From CAVXGU01 sp963761615 (GTDB lineage Bacteria > Acidobacteriota > Vicinamibacteria > Vicinamibacterales > CAVVIG01), in NCBI GenBank assembly GCA_963761615.1, contig CAVXGU010000003.1, positions 1,426,001 through 1,490,000 on the forward strand: a stretch of 64,000 bases of DNA, in the 5' to 3' direction. How positions within the stretch are numbered: the stretch's first letter is position 1; every line of letters begins with the position of its first letter. Shown here in pieces: positions 35,172 to 45,091 of this stretch. The notes under the pieces were generated by a model, which saw nothing but the letters and a program-made list of their open reading frames with translations, had not been told where the DNA came from and did not search any database. Both the position numbers and the translations under genes were made by a program.

Positions 35172-35524
35172 GTGCCCCCCAGTATGCCACGGTCGGCCGG
35201 CCAGAACCGGGCAGGATTGCGAAGTCGGCGGCCGTCGTCGGCCCGCGGCGCGAAGTGTTACAGATGAGGTCAGAGCAGTGAAATTCTTATACGCCGACCT
35301 CGGCCGGAGCGACAGATATCTGGAGTTCCGTGATCTCGATCCAACATATTGGTATCTTTTTTACGAGAAGTAATAATTTCACTATTTTTCAGTATCTGTA
35401 ATGTTGACCTGTAAAATCCCGCGAAATATTCTCCGCTGGTCAGAGACTACAACTGCCTTACGTCTCGTAGCATGTTTTCCTTATATATGCGACCGAGGCG
35501 CGCGGCAAGAGGAGGCCATCTACT
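35172..35524 (+). promoter_or_regulatory. AT-rich leader of TonB receptor 1
   Basis: A 350-bp gene-free stretch whose 35275-35500 part is far richer in A and T than its surroundings. It contains a good sigma70-type promoter, TTGACC at 35404-35409, 17 bp, TATTCT at 35427-35432, followed by an untranslated region of about 85 nt and AGAGGAGG before ATG 35525. The same architecture precedes the other two receptors. A 31-codon GTG frame at 35278-35373 lies upstream of the promoter and is not supported further. Confidence 0.65.
35404..35432 (+). promoter_or_regulatory. Promoter of TonB receptor 1 (TTGACC-N17-TATTCT)
   Basis: Near-consensus -35 and -10 hexamers with optimal 17-bp spacing, matched in sequence and spacing by the elements at 39275-39303 and 45008-45036 before the two related genes. 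Confidence 0.65.
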
Positions 35525-38500
35525 ATGCGGAGTGCCTATGCGTCGGGAGTATGCCTGATGCTCGCAGCCGTACCTGACGCTCGCAATGCCTCACCGCGCC
35601 AGTGCGCAGACCTTTCAGGGCACCGTGCGAGGCACGGTCTCGGATGCGCAAGGCGTGATTCCGGGGGCCACGGTGGTGCTGCTGAACGAAGCGACCCAGG
35701 CCAGCCGGCAAACGGTGACCAACGGACGGGGCGAGTATTCGTTCCCAGCGGTCGATCCCGCCACCTACACCCTGCGCGTCGAGGTGCCCGGCTATCGGAC
35801 CTACGAGAACAAGAGCGTGCAGGTCTCGACGCAGGGGCAGCTCGACATCCCCATCAAGCTCGAAGTCGGCGCCATTCAGGAGAACGTGACGGTGACGGCG
35901 GCGGCGCCGCTCATCCAGACGACCACGGCCTCGCAGAGCGCGACGCTCAGCACGGAGGACTACCGGGAACTGCCGTCCGAGGGCCGGAGCGTGTTCCTGA
36001 TGGCGACGCTCGAGCCGACGGTGGTGGCGAGCGGCAACGCGCACTGGAACCGGATGCAGGACCAGTCGGGCAACTCGTCACTGTCGATGGGCGGCGGCGC
36101 GGTGCGCTCGAACAACTTCCTGATCGACGGCTTCCCGACGACGGACCTGCAGAACCGCTCGTCCATCAACCCGACGATGGAAGCGCTGTCGGATTCGCGC
36201 GTGCAGATCCACACCTACGACGCGGAGATGGGGCGGACGGGCGGCGGCGTGATGAACATGACCGCGAAGTCGGGCACCAACAAGTTCTCGTTCTCGGGCT
36301 ACACGGTGTTCCGGCCGACGGCGCTGCAGCAGCAACTGCTCGTGCCGAAGCTGAACGGCGAGGTGTTCCGGCCGGAGTACTGGCGCAACGGCGGCGGCGG
36401 GGTCGGCGGGCCGATCGTGAAGAACAAGACGTTCTTCTGGTTCGCGGGCGAGAAGTACACGGACAACCAGCCGCAGCAGAGCGCCTACCTCGTCCCGACG
36501 CTGGCCGAGCGCGGCGGCGACTTCTCGGGACTGACGCGCAAGGGCGCGCTCGTGCCCATCATCGACCCGCTGACCGGACAGCCGTTCCCGGGCAACATCA
36601 TTCCGGCCAACCGGCTGAACTTCACGGGCATGAAGATCGCGAGCTACATGCCGACGCCGAACACCGAGGTGGACAACGGGACGCAGAACTACAGCTACAC
36701 CGACATCCTGCCGAGCACGGCGTATCAGTGGACGCTGAAGGTCAACCACAACTTCAGCAACTCCGTGTCGGTGAGCGGGTTCTACCTGCGGCAGAAGACC
36801 GGGGAGAACAGCTACAACCTGAATCCGCAGAACAAGTTCGCGGGCACGCAGTACTACCTGGCCCGCGGCGACAACACGCTCGTGCTGAACGGCACGTGGG
36901 TGATGAACTCGTCGACGGTGCTCACGCTGCGCGGCGGGTACAACCGGTTCCCGGATGATTACCAGCTGCCGGATGCGTTCGACGCGACGACGCTGTGGCC
37001 GAACAACCCGGCGTTCACGGGCGCGTTCACCGACGCGAACCGGTTCCCGTCGACGTCGCTCACCGGTTACGCGGGCACGGGCTGGACGAGCCGGCAGGAC
37101 AACATCTACTACCAGTACGGCATGAACGGGACGCTGAGCAGGCTGGCCGGGTCGCACAGCTTCAAGGGCGGCGCCGACTACCGGATCCTGGGCGTGCGGT
37201 CGAACAACTACGGCGCCTCGACGGGCACCTACACGTTCGACGGGACGTTCACGGGCAACCCGGTGGCAGACCTGCTGATCGGGGCGCCGATCAACGGGAA
37301 CATCCCGATCTCGACGCAGCTCGACGGCTACGTGAATTACACCGCCGGGTTCATTCAGGACGACTGGCGCGTGAACGACCGGTGGACGCTGAACTACGGC
37401 CTGCGGATCGAGAACGAGACGCGGCTGCAGGAGCGGCAGAACCGGATCACGACCGACTTCGCGATGAACACGATCAACCCGCTCAACAGCGAAGTGAGCA
37501 TCACGAACCCGGTGACGGGCGCGCCGGTCACGCTGATGGGTGGGCTGCTGTATGCGGGCCAGAACGGCGCCCCGACGCAGCAGGGCGGCAACTCGAGCGT
37601 GCAGTACTCGCCGCGGGTCGGCACGGTGTTCAAGATCGATGACAAGACGGTCCTGCGCGGCGGTTGGGGGATCTACGTGGCGCCGTGGAACTACGGCTCG
37701 GCGGGCACGAGCAGCTGGGCCCAGTACGGCTATGCGGCGACGACCGACCTGCAGCAGAGCTCGGGCGGGGTGCCGATCACCTCGCTGAGCGATCCGTTCC
37801 CGAACGGGCTGGTGCAGCCGTCGGGGCAGGCGCTGGGCATGCTCACCAACATCGGAGCGACCACCAACGTCTACCTGCCGCTCAAGGGGACGCCGAAGGT
37901 CAAGCAGTACCTCGGTGGACATCCAGCGGGAGTTCGGCGGCGGGATCATGCTCGGCGTCGGATACACGGGGTCGACGGGCACGGATCTCTCCTGGGCGCA
38001 GACGATCGATCTCAACCAGATCGACCCGAGCTACCAGACGGCCGGCGTGAATACGCTGGGCAACGTGGCGAACCCGTTCTACGGGATCGCGGACGCGGGG
38101 CAGTTCGCGGGGCGCTCGACGATCCAGCTCGGGCAGCTGCTGCGGCCGTATCCGGAGTTCGGGAACCTGAGCTGGGAGGCCGCGACAGGCGCGCACTCGC
38201 AGTACAACGCGTTCATCTTCCAGGGCCGCAAGCGCGTGGGCAGCGTCTGGGGGGCGACCTTCAGCTACACCTACAGCCGGCTGAACGACAACCAGGTCGG
38301 GCAGGGCAACTACTACTCGCGCTCGGCGCCCGTGCAGAACATGTACGAGCTGATCCCCTGGTCGTCGTACTACAACCCGGACGCGGAGTACGGGCAGAGC
38401 CTGCTCGACTCGCCGCACAAGGTGACGATCGCGCCGACCCTGCTCCTGCCGTTCGGGCAGGGCAAGCGGTGGCTGTCGGACAGCGTGTGGGGGGACCGGA

Positions 38501-38988
38501 TCCTGGGCGGCTGGTCGGTGACCGCGGTGCTGCAGCTGCAGAGCGGCTTCCCGATCGGCGTCGGTCAGAACATCACGGGCGGACAGTTCCTGTTCGGCGG
38601 CAACGTCCGGCCGAACCTCGTGTCGGGCCAGCCGATTCTGGCGCCGGGCAACATCACGGACCGGATCCGTGCCAACACGACCGACAACCAGTACTTCAAC
38701 CTGGCGGCGTTCCAGGCCGTGCCCAAGAACACGTACGGCGACGCGCCGCGGACGCTGCCGGACGTACTCTCGCCCCGGCGGACGAACTTCAGCATGTCCT
38801 TGACCAAGCAGGTCCAGACCGGCGGCGGCACGAACGTGGATCTGCGCGTCGAGCTGCTGAACCCGTTCAACATCGTGCAGTGGGCGCGGATCCAGAACGC
38901 CAATCTCGGCAACTCGAGCTTCGGGCAGATCCGGAGCCAGGCGAACAACATGCGGTCGATTCAGTTCACCGTCCGCGTGTCCTACTAG
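35525..38988 (+). CDS. TonB-dependent receptor 1, Oar-like with carboxypeptidase-regulatory-like domain (two frame breaks)
   Basis: Starts at ATG 35525 with AGAGGAGG upstream. Deleting one C at 35574 and one at 37911 restores a single 1153-residue frame, the same length as receptor 2. It has a signal peptide (MRSAYASGVCLMLAAV onward), a CarboxypepD_reg-like domain (about 30-112: VRGTVSDAQGVIPGATVVL, YSFPAVDPATYTLRVEVPGY), a plug region (RELPSEGRSVFLMATLEP, SNNFLIDGFPTTD, GGGVMNMTAKSGTNKF) and a long beta-barrel ending FTVRVSY, an outer-membrane assembly signal. From 36669 to 38650 it is almost identical to receptor 2. Both extra bases follow GTAC and look artefactual. The substrate is unknown; the adjacent amine oxidases suggest amines or amino acids. 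Confidence 0.88.
36669..38650 (+). repeat. Long direct repeat, copy in TonB receptor 1
   Basis: About 2 kb nearly identical to 40531-42512 at constant offset 3862, including synonymous positions. The flanking parts of the two genes differ more, so this block looks recently duplicated or homogenised by gene conversion. Confidence 0.85.
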
Positions 38989-39012
38989 CGTCGGAAGCCA
39001 CGGGCGGTCTCA

Positions 39013-39044
39013 CGGGGCGGCGGGGCGTGAAGCCTGCCGCCCCG
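39013..39044 (+). terminator. Terminator after TonB receptor 1
   Basis: The stem CGGGGCGGC/GCCGCCCCG, extendable inward by GGG/CCT with one G-T pair, lies 25 bp after the stop. It is followed by GTCGTCGTCG rather than a T-tract. Confidence 0.6.
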
Positions 39045-39274
39045 TCGTCGTCGTACAGGACTGCCGGCCGCCCACGCCTGAGGTTCCCTCGAGCTGGGGC
39101 GGGCGGTTTACTCTCTCCTCACTCCTTGCCAGAACCATAAAGAAGTGATTACGGAAGGCCGGGCCGATGCCCCCGATACGTAATGACAACTTTATGATTC
39201 ATGTTGATTTTCCAAATATGTGGTGAAGATGAACGCAATATAAGAAAAACGACAATCACGTCGCCGCTTGCTCG

Positions 39275-39303
39275 TTGACCGTCAAAATTCAGCCCCGTAT
39301 CCT
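39275..39303 (+). promoter_or_regulatory. Promoter of TonB receptor 2 (TTGACC-N17-TATCCT)
   Basis: TTGACC at 39275-39280 and TATCCT at 39298-39303 with a 17-bp spacer, matching the promoters of receptors 1 and 3. The predicted untranslated leader is about 75 nt. Confidence 0.65.
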
Positions 39304-39387
39304 CGCGCCATGCAATCGACTTACCGGAGCCTTATCCACATCTTGTCGATGTCTTATGGCTGCGAAGTGGCCGAGGAGGTTCGACCT

Positions 39388-42300
39388 ATGCGGCGTTTCC
39401 TAGCGTTGGGCGTGCGTGCGGCTCTCGCACTCGCGCTCGTCGCGGCGGTGTCAGGTACGGGAAGGGCACAAACGTTTCAAGGCACCGTGCGCGGCACGGT
39501 CGCCGACGCCCAGGGTGTCATCCCTGGCGCAACGGTTCAGCTCATCAACGCAGCTTCCGGTACCAGCCGGCAGACCGTGACCAACGGGCGTGGCGAGTAT
39601 TCGTTCCCGGCGGTCGATCCCGCCACCTACACCCTGCGCGTCGAGGTGCCCGGCTACCGGACCTACGAGAACAAGAATGTCCAGGTCGCCACGCAGGGGC
39701 AGCTCGACATCCCCATCAAGCTCGAAGTCGGCGCCATTCAGGAGAACGTGACGGTGACGGCGGCGGCGCCGCTCATCCAGACGACCACGGCCTCGCAGAG
39801 CGCGACGCTCAGCACGGAGGACTACCGGGAACTGCCGTCCGAGGGCCGGAGCGTGTTCCTGATGGCGACGCTCGAGCCGACGGTGGTGGCGAGCGGCAAC
39901 GCGCACTGGAACCGGATGCAGGACCAGTCGGGCAACTCGTCGCTGTCGATGGGCGGCGGCGCGGTGCGCTCGAACAACTTCCTGATCGACGGCTTCCCGA
40001 CGACGGACCTGCAGAACCGCTCGTCCATCAACCCGACGATGGAAGCGCTGTCGGATTCGGCGGTCCAGATCCACACCTACGATGCGGAGATGGGGCGGAC
40101 GGGCGGCGGCGTGATGAACATGACCGCGAAGTCGGGCACCAACAAGTTCTCGTTCTCGGGCTACACGGTGTTCCGGCCGACGGCGCTGCAGCAGCAACTG
40201 CTCGTGCCGAAGCTGAACGGCGAGGTGTTCCGGCCGGAGTACTGGCGCAACGGCGGCGGCGGGGTCGGCGGGCCGATCGTGAAGAACAAGACGTTCTTCT
40301 GGTTCGCGGGCGAGAAGTACACGGACAACCAGCCGCAGCAGAGCGCCTACCTCGTCCCGACGCTGGCCGAGATCAGCGGCGACTTCTCGGGGCTGACGCG
40401 CAAGGGCGCGCTCGTGCCCATCATCGACCCGCTCACGGGACAGCCGTTCCCGGGCAACATCATTCCGGCGAATCGGATCAACTTCACCGGCGCGAAGATT
40501 CTGAGCTACTTCCCCAAGGCCCAGACGCAGGTGGACAACGGGACGCAGAACTACAGCTACACCGACATCCTGCCGAGCACGGCGTATCAGTGGACGCTGA
40601 AGGTCAACCACAACTTCAGCAACTCCGTGTCGGTGAGCGGGTTCTACCTGCGGCAGAAGACCGGGGAGAACAGCTACAACCTGAATCCGCAGAACAAGTT
40701 CGCGGGCACGCAGTACTACCTGGCCCGCGGCGACAACACGCTCGTGCTGAACGGCACGTGGGTGATGAACTCGTCGACGGTGCTCACGCTGCGCGGCGGG
40801 TACAACCGGTTCCCGGATGATTACCAGCTGCCGGATGCGTTCGACGCGACGACGCTGTGGCCGAACAACCCGGCGTTCACGGGCGCGTTCACCGACGCGA
40901 ACCGGTTCCCGTCGACGTCGCTCACCGGTTACGCGGGCACGGGCTGGACGAGCCGGCAGGACAACATCTACTACCAGTACGGCATGAACGGGACGCTGAG
41001 CAAGCTGGCCGGGTCGCACAGCTTCAAGGGCGGCGCCGACTACCGGATCCTGGGCGTGCGGTCGAACAACTACGGCGCCTCGACGGGCACCTACACGTTC
41101 GACGGGACGTTCACGGGCAACCCGGTGGCAGACCTGCTGATCGGGGCGCCGATCAACGGGAACATCCCGATCTCGACGCAGCTCGACGGCTACGTGAATT
41201 ACACCGCCGGGTTCATTCAGGACGACTGGCGCGTGAACGACCGGTGGACGCTGAACTACGGCCTGCGGATCGAGAACGAGACGCGGCTGCAGGAGCGGCA
41301 GAACCGGATCACGACCGACTTCGCGATGAACACGATCAACCCGCTCAACAGCGAAGTGAGCATCACGAACCCGGTGACGGGCGCGCCGGTCACGCTGATG
41401 GGTGGGCTGCTGTATGCGGGCCAGAACGGCGCCCCGACGCAGCAGGGCGGCAACTCGAGCGTGCAGTACTCGCCGCGGGTCGGCACGGTGTTCAAGATCG
41501 ATGACAAGACGGTCCTGCGCGGCGGCTGGGGCATCTACGTGGCGCCGTGGAACTACGGCTCGGCGGGCACGAGCACCTGGGGCCAGTACCGGCTATGCGG
41601 CGACGACCGACCTGCAGCAGAGCTCGGGCGGGGTGCCGATCACCTCGCTGAGCGATCCGTTCCCGAACGGGCTGGTGCAGCCGTCGGGGCAGGCGCTGGG
41701 CATGCTCACCAACATCGGGGCGACCACCAACGTCTACCTGCCGCTCAAGGGGACGCCGAAGGTCAAGCAGTACTCGGTGGACGTCCAGCGGGAGTTCGGC
41801 GGCGGGATCATGCTCGGCGTCGGATACACGGGGTCGACGGGCACGGATCTCTCCTGGGCGCAGACGATCGATCTCAACCAGATCGACCCGAGCTACCAGA
41901 CGGCCGGCGTGAATACGCTGGGCAACGTGGCGAACCCGTTCTACGGGATCGCGGACGCGGGGCAGTTCGCGGGGCGCTCGACGATCCAGCTCGGGCAGCT
42001 GCTGCGGCCGTATCCGGAGTTTGGGAACCTGAGCTGGGAGGCCGCGACAGGCGCGCACTCGCAGTACAACGCGTTCATCTTCCAGGGCCGCAAGCGCGTG
42101 GGCAGCGTCTGGGGGGCGACCTTCAGCTACACCTACAGCCGGCTGAACGACAACCAGGTCGGGCAGGGCAACTACTACTCGCGCTCGGCGCCCGTGCAGA
42201 ACATGTACGAGCTGATCCCCTGGTCGTCGTACTACAACCCGGACGCGGAGTACGGGCAGAGCCTGCTCGACTCGCCGCACAAGGTGACGATCGCGCCGAC

Positions 42301-42850
42301 CCTGCTCCTGCCGTTCGGGCAGGGCAAGCGGTGGCTGTCGGACAGCGTGTGGGGGGACCGGATCCTGGGCGGCTGGTCGGTGACCGCGGTGCTGCAGCTG
42401 CAGAGCGGCTTCCCGATCGGCGTCGGTCAGAACATCACGGGCGGACAGTTCCTGTTCGGCGGCAACGTCCGGCCGAACCTCGTGTCGGGCCAGCCGATTC
42501 TGGCGCCGGGCGACATCACGAACCGGATCCGTGCGAGCACGACCGACAACCAGTACTTCAACCTGGCGGCCTTCCAGGCGGTGGCGAAGAACAGTTACGG
42601 CGACGCGCCGCGGACCCTGCCGGGCGTGCTGTCACCGCGGCGGACGAACTTCAGCATGTCCTTGACCAAGCAGGTCGCGACGGGCGGCGGCACGAACGTC
42701 GACCTGCGCGTCGAGCTGCTGAACCCGTTCAACATCGTCCAGTGGGCCGCTCTGGCGAACGGGAACCTCGGCAACTCGAGCTTCGGGCAGATCCGGAATC
42801 AGGCGAACAACATGCGGTCGATTCAGTTCACCGTCCGCGTGTCCTACTGA
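39388..42850 (+). CDS. TonB-dependent receptor 2, Oar-like (frame break at 41590)
   Basis: Starts at ATG 39388 with GAGGAGG seven bases upstream. Removing one C at 41590 restores 1153 residues. The signal peptide is MRRFLALGVRAALALALVAA onward. Domain order is as in receptor 1: regulatory-like domain 35-115, plug, barrel, C-terminal FTVRVSY. It is mosaic: the central 2 kb equals receptor 1, whereas the segments near residues 370-385 (AEISGDFSGL, ILSYFPKAQTQVDNG) and the last 110 residues (LPGVLSPRR, QVATGGGTN) are closer to receptor 3. The extra base follows GCCAGTAC, where receptor 1 reads straight through. A terminator follows, and amine oxidase 1 starts 188 bp downstream. Confidence 0.88.
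40531..42512 (+). repeat. Long direct repeat, copy in TonB receptor 2
   Basis: Counterpart of 36669-38650. The offset stays constant because each copy carries one extra C at a different place (37911 in the first, 41590 in the second). Confidence 0.85.
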
Positions 42851-42868
42851 ACGGCTGAGTTCCTGACG

Positions 42869-42902
42869 CGGGGCGGCGGGCCGATCGTGGCCCGCCGCCC
42901 CG
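42869..42902 (+). terminator. Terminator after TonB receptor 2
   Basis: A perfect 14-bp GC stem (42869-42882 with 42889-42902) with loop GATCGT, followed by TTGTCACGTTT. Confidence 0.75.
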
Positions 42903-43038
42903 TTGTCACGTTTAGCCGCTATCCTCAAAAAAACGCCGCGGCTTCTCGAGCTCGAGCGGCATCATCAATCCTGGTTCGGCGCGCTCCGTCCGGCGACGGT
43001 CGGGCGCGGCGGCGCGAGCTCGCTCGTGGGGGAATGCG

Positions 43039-44701
43039 ATGAACAGCAACGATGTGCGGGCGTGGACGCGGCGGGACTTCCTCGAGCGGTTCGGGGCCAT
43101 CGGCGGCTCGGCGATGCTGATGGCCGCGATGCGGTCGTGGGATTCTGATGGCGCAGCAGGTCGAGACGCGGCCGCAGTTGACGGGACGGGGCACGGGCAA
43201 GAAGGTCATCGTGCTCGGCGCGGGCGTGTCCGGGCTGACGACGTGCTACGAGCTCGGCAAGCTGGGCTACGACGTGCAGATCCTCGAGGCGCGGGACCGC
43301 GTGGGGGGCGTCAACTGGAGCGTCAGGCGGGGCATGTCGCACACCGAGCTGGGCGCGAACCATGAAACGCAGGTCTGCAAGTTCGACGAGGGGCTCTACA
43401 TCAACGGCGGGCCGTGGCGGCTGCCGTACTGGCACACGGGCGTGCTCGGCTACTGCAAGGAGCTGGGCGTGCCGCTGCAGCTGTTCGTCAACGAGACCGA
43501 CGCGTCGTACATGTACTACGAGGGCGACGACGCCGGGCCGCTGGCGAACAAGCGGGTGCGGCTGCGGGCGGTGAAGGCCGACATGGTCGGCTACTCGAAC
43601 GAGCTGCTGGCGAAGGCGGTGAGCAAGGGAGAGATCGATACGCCCTTGAGTGCGGACGACAAGGAGCGGCTAGTCAACTTCCTGGTGACCGAGGGGTATC
43701 TGGACCGGAGCGACTACGCCTACAAGGGCGGCGAGGCGCGGGGGCCTGGCGACCCGTACAACTTCAGCGCGCTGCTGCAGGGGCCGTTCGGCCGGCAGGT
43801 GCACTCGGTGATGGGCGGGACGGGCGAAGCGCCGATGTTCCAGCCGATCGGCGGGATGATGGAGTTCCCGAAGGGCTTCCAGCGGGCGCTGGGCGAGAAG
43901 ATCCACCTGAACGCGCCGATCGTGTCGGTCCACCAGACCGCGGACAAGGTGCAGGTGGTCTACAAGGAGGCGAAGTCCGGGAAGCAGCACGAGCTGACGG
44001 CGGACTACGTGGTGTCGTGCCTGCCGCTGTCGATCGTGTCGACCCTGGACATCAACCTGTCGCCGGAGACGATGGCGGCGGTGAAGGCGACCAGCTACAG
44101 CCCGACGGGGAAGATGGGGCTGCAGATGAAGCGGCGGTTCTGGGAAGAGGACGACCAGATCTTCGGCGGGCACCTGTATTCGAACCTGCCGCTGGGGGAG
44201 TTCTCGTATCCGTCGAACGACTACTTCTCGCAGAAGGGCGTGATCCTGGGCTTCTACGGGAACGGGCGGATCAACAACCTGCAGGACCAGCCGATCCAGG
44301 CGCGGATCGAGCACGTGCTGAGCAACGCGGGCAAGGTGCACCCGCAGTTGCGTCAGGAGTACGAGAACGCGTACGTCGTCTGGTGGGAGTGGATCGAGTA
44401 CAGCCGCGGCGCGTGGGCGCAGGGCGGTTTCCGGGCGCCGACCGGCGCCGCGGCGGGGCGCGGCGCTGGTGGTGGCCGCGGCGCGGCGGCCGGCGGCCGC
44501 GGCGGCGCTGCGGGGCGCGGCGGCGGGTTCCCCGGGGCGGGACGCGACAACCCGCAGCGTGTCGAGCAGCTGCGGAAGGCTGACGGGCGCATCCTGATCG
44601 GGTGCGCGGCGATCAGCTCGGATCCGTCGTGGCAGCAGGGCGCAGTCGAAGCGGGCTGGCACGCGGTCGAGACGCTCCACGAGATGGCCATGCGGGCGTG
44701 A
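43039..44701 (+). CDS. Tat-exported FAD-dependent amine oxidase 1 (frame break at 43144)
   Basis: The N-terminus from ATG 43039 reads a twin-arginine signal (TRRDFLERFGAIGGSAML). One extra T at 43144 shifts it out of frame with the enzyme body, which is otherwise open from ATG 43148. Copy 2 reads GGATCTGATGG where this copy has GGATTCTGATGG. Corrected length is 553 residues. The FAD-binding GAGVSGL and EARDRVGGVNW motifs, a substrate-side TGKMGLQMKRRFW and a C-terminal flavin-binding SSDPSWQQGAVEAGWHAVETL fit the flavin monoamine oxidase/L-amino-acid oxidase family. A Gly/Ala/Arg insert (about 44418-44545) interrupts the C-terminal part. If the extra T were real, the remaining protein would lack its export signal. 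Confidence 0.87.
43081..44417 (+). repeat. Long direct repeat, copy in amine oxidase 1
   Basis: About 1.34 kb nearly identical to 49224-50559, with only scattered substitutions (for example codons near 43710 and 43742). The copies diverge sharply in the following Gly-rich insert and become identical again after it. Confidence 0.85.
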
Positions 44702-44729
44702 TCGTCGATCGCCTGGAGCACGCGTGAAG

Positions 44730-44758
44730 GACGGGCGCCGCACAAGACGGCGCCCGTC
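44730..44758 (+). terminator. Terminator after amine oxidase 1
   Basis: A perfect 11-bp stem GACGGGCGCCG/CGGCGCCCGTC with loop CACAAGA, followed by AAGTTTC, 29 bp after the stop codon. Confidence 0.75.
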
Positions 44759-45091
44759 AAGTTTCGGGCTTCTCGCGTTCGTGACGCCATTTCGGTCGAG
44801 CGGCTCGACAGTTCGGTCGTAATAGATAAACAGATATTTATCAAAGGCTTGTACATGGACTTCGTGATATAGCGAAATAATTCGTCAAATCTTCCCGTTC
44901 CAATTGTCTCGGTAAGTCGATCCTTCCTGTTCGTCCCGCCGAAATTCAAATCCGTGGTGAAACGCGGTGCGCAAATGAGAAAACTGCGGCCGTCGTCCGA
45001 TCGGCAATTGATCGCGATCTGACCCGAACGTATTCTCGCGCCGTTTCTGACCGCAGTCATACGGCAGTAACGCCTTCAGGAGGTTTGAGGT
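44759..45091 (+). promoter_or_regulatory. AT-rich leader of TonB receptor 3
   Basis: A gene-free stretch with a strongly AT-rich part (44815-44975), ending in the promoter at 45008-45036, a leader of about 50 nt and AGGAGG before ATG 45092. No stem-loop regulator or small ORF is convincing. Confidence 0.6.
45008..45036 (+). promoter_or_regulatory. Promoter of TonB receptor 3 (TTGATC-N17-TATTCT)
   Basis: TTGATC at 45008-45013, 17-bp spacer, TATTCT at 45031-45036. Same arrangement as before receptors 1 and 2, including the CGC just after the -10 box. Confidence 0.65.

Larger units (their letters stand above)
38989..39387 (+). promoter_or_regulatory. Gap between receptors 1 and 2 with AT-rich leader
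   Basis: Holds the terminator at 39013-39044, then from about 39130 an AT-rich leader with the promoter at 39275-39303 and GAGGAGGT at 39374-39381 before ATG 39388. An in-frame upstream ATG at 39310 exists, but it lies just after the predicted transcription start and lacks a signal-peptide context. No gene is seen. Confidence 0.65.

Noticed and set aside
31543..35190. Long minus-strand frame spanning the DUF5916 and VWA genes
   Set aside because: Composition is that of a shadow frame; the real genes in both directions carry signal peptides and family motifs.
39310..39387. Upstream in-frame ATGs as start of TonB receptor 2
   Set aside because: They add residues before a proper signal peptide and lack a ribosome binding site; ATG 39388 has GAGGAGG at good distance.
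36669..42512. Receptor direct repeats as a transposon or IS element
   Set aside because: There is no transposase, terminal inverted repeat or target-site duplication; the repeats follow gene boundaries.
35525..43148. Programmed +1 frameshifting or phase-variable genes as explanation of the broken frames
   Set aside because: The breaks lie at different places in near-identical paralogues, with no slippery homopolymer or stimulatory structure in common. What they share is GTAC or GATC, which points to a sequencing or consensus cause.
44759..45007. tRNA, small RNA or riboswitch in the AT-rich leaders of the receptor genes
   Set aside because: No cloverleaf, no conserved stem-loops between the three leaders and no known riboswitch core seen by eye.
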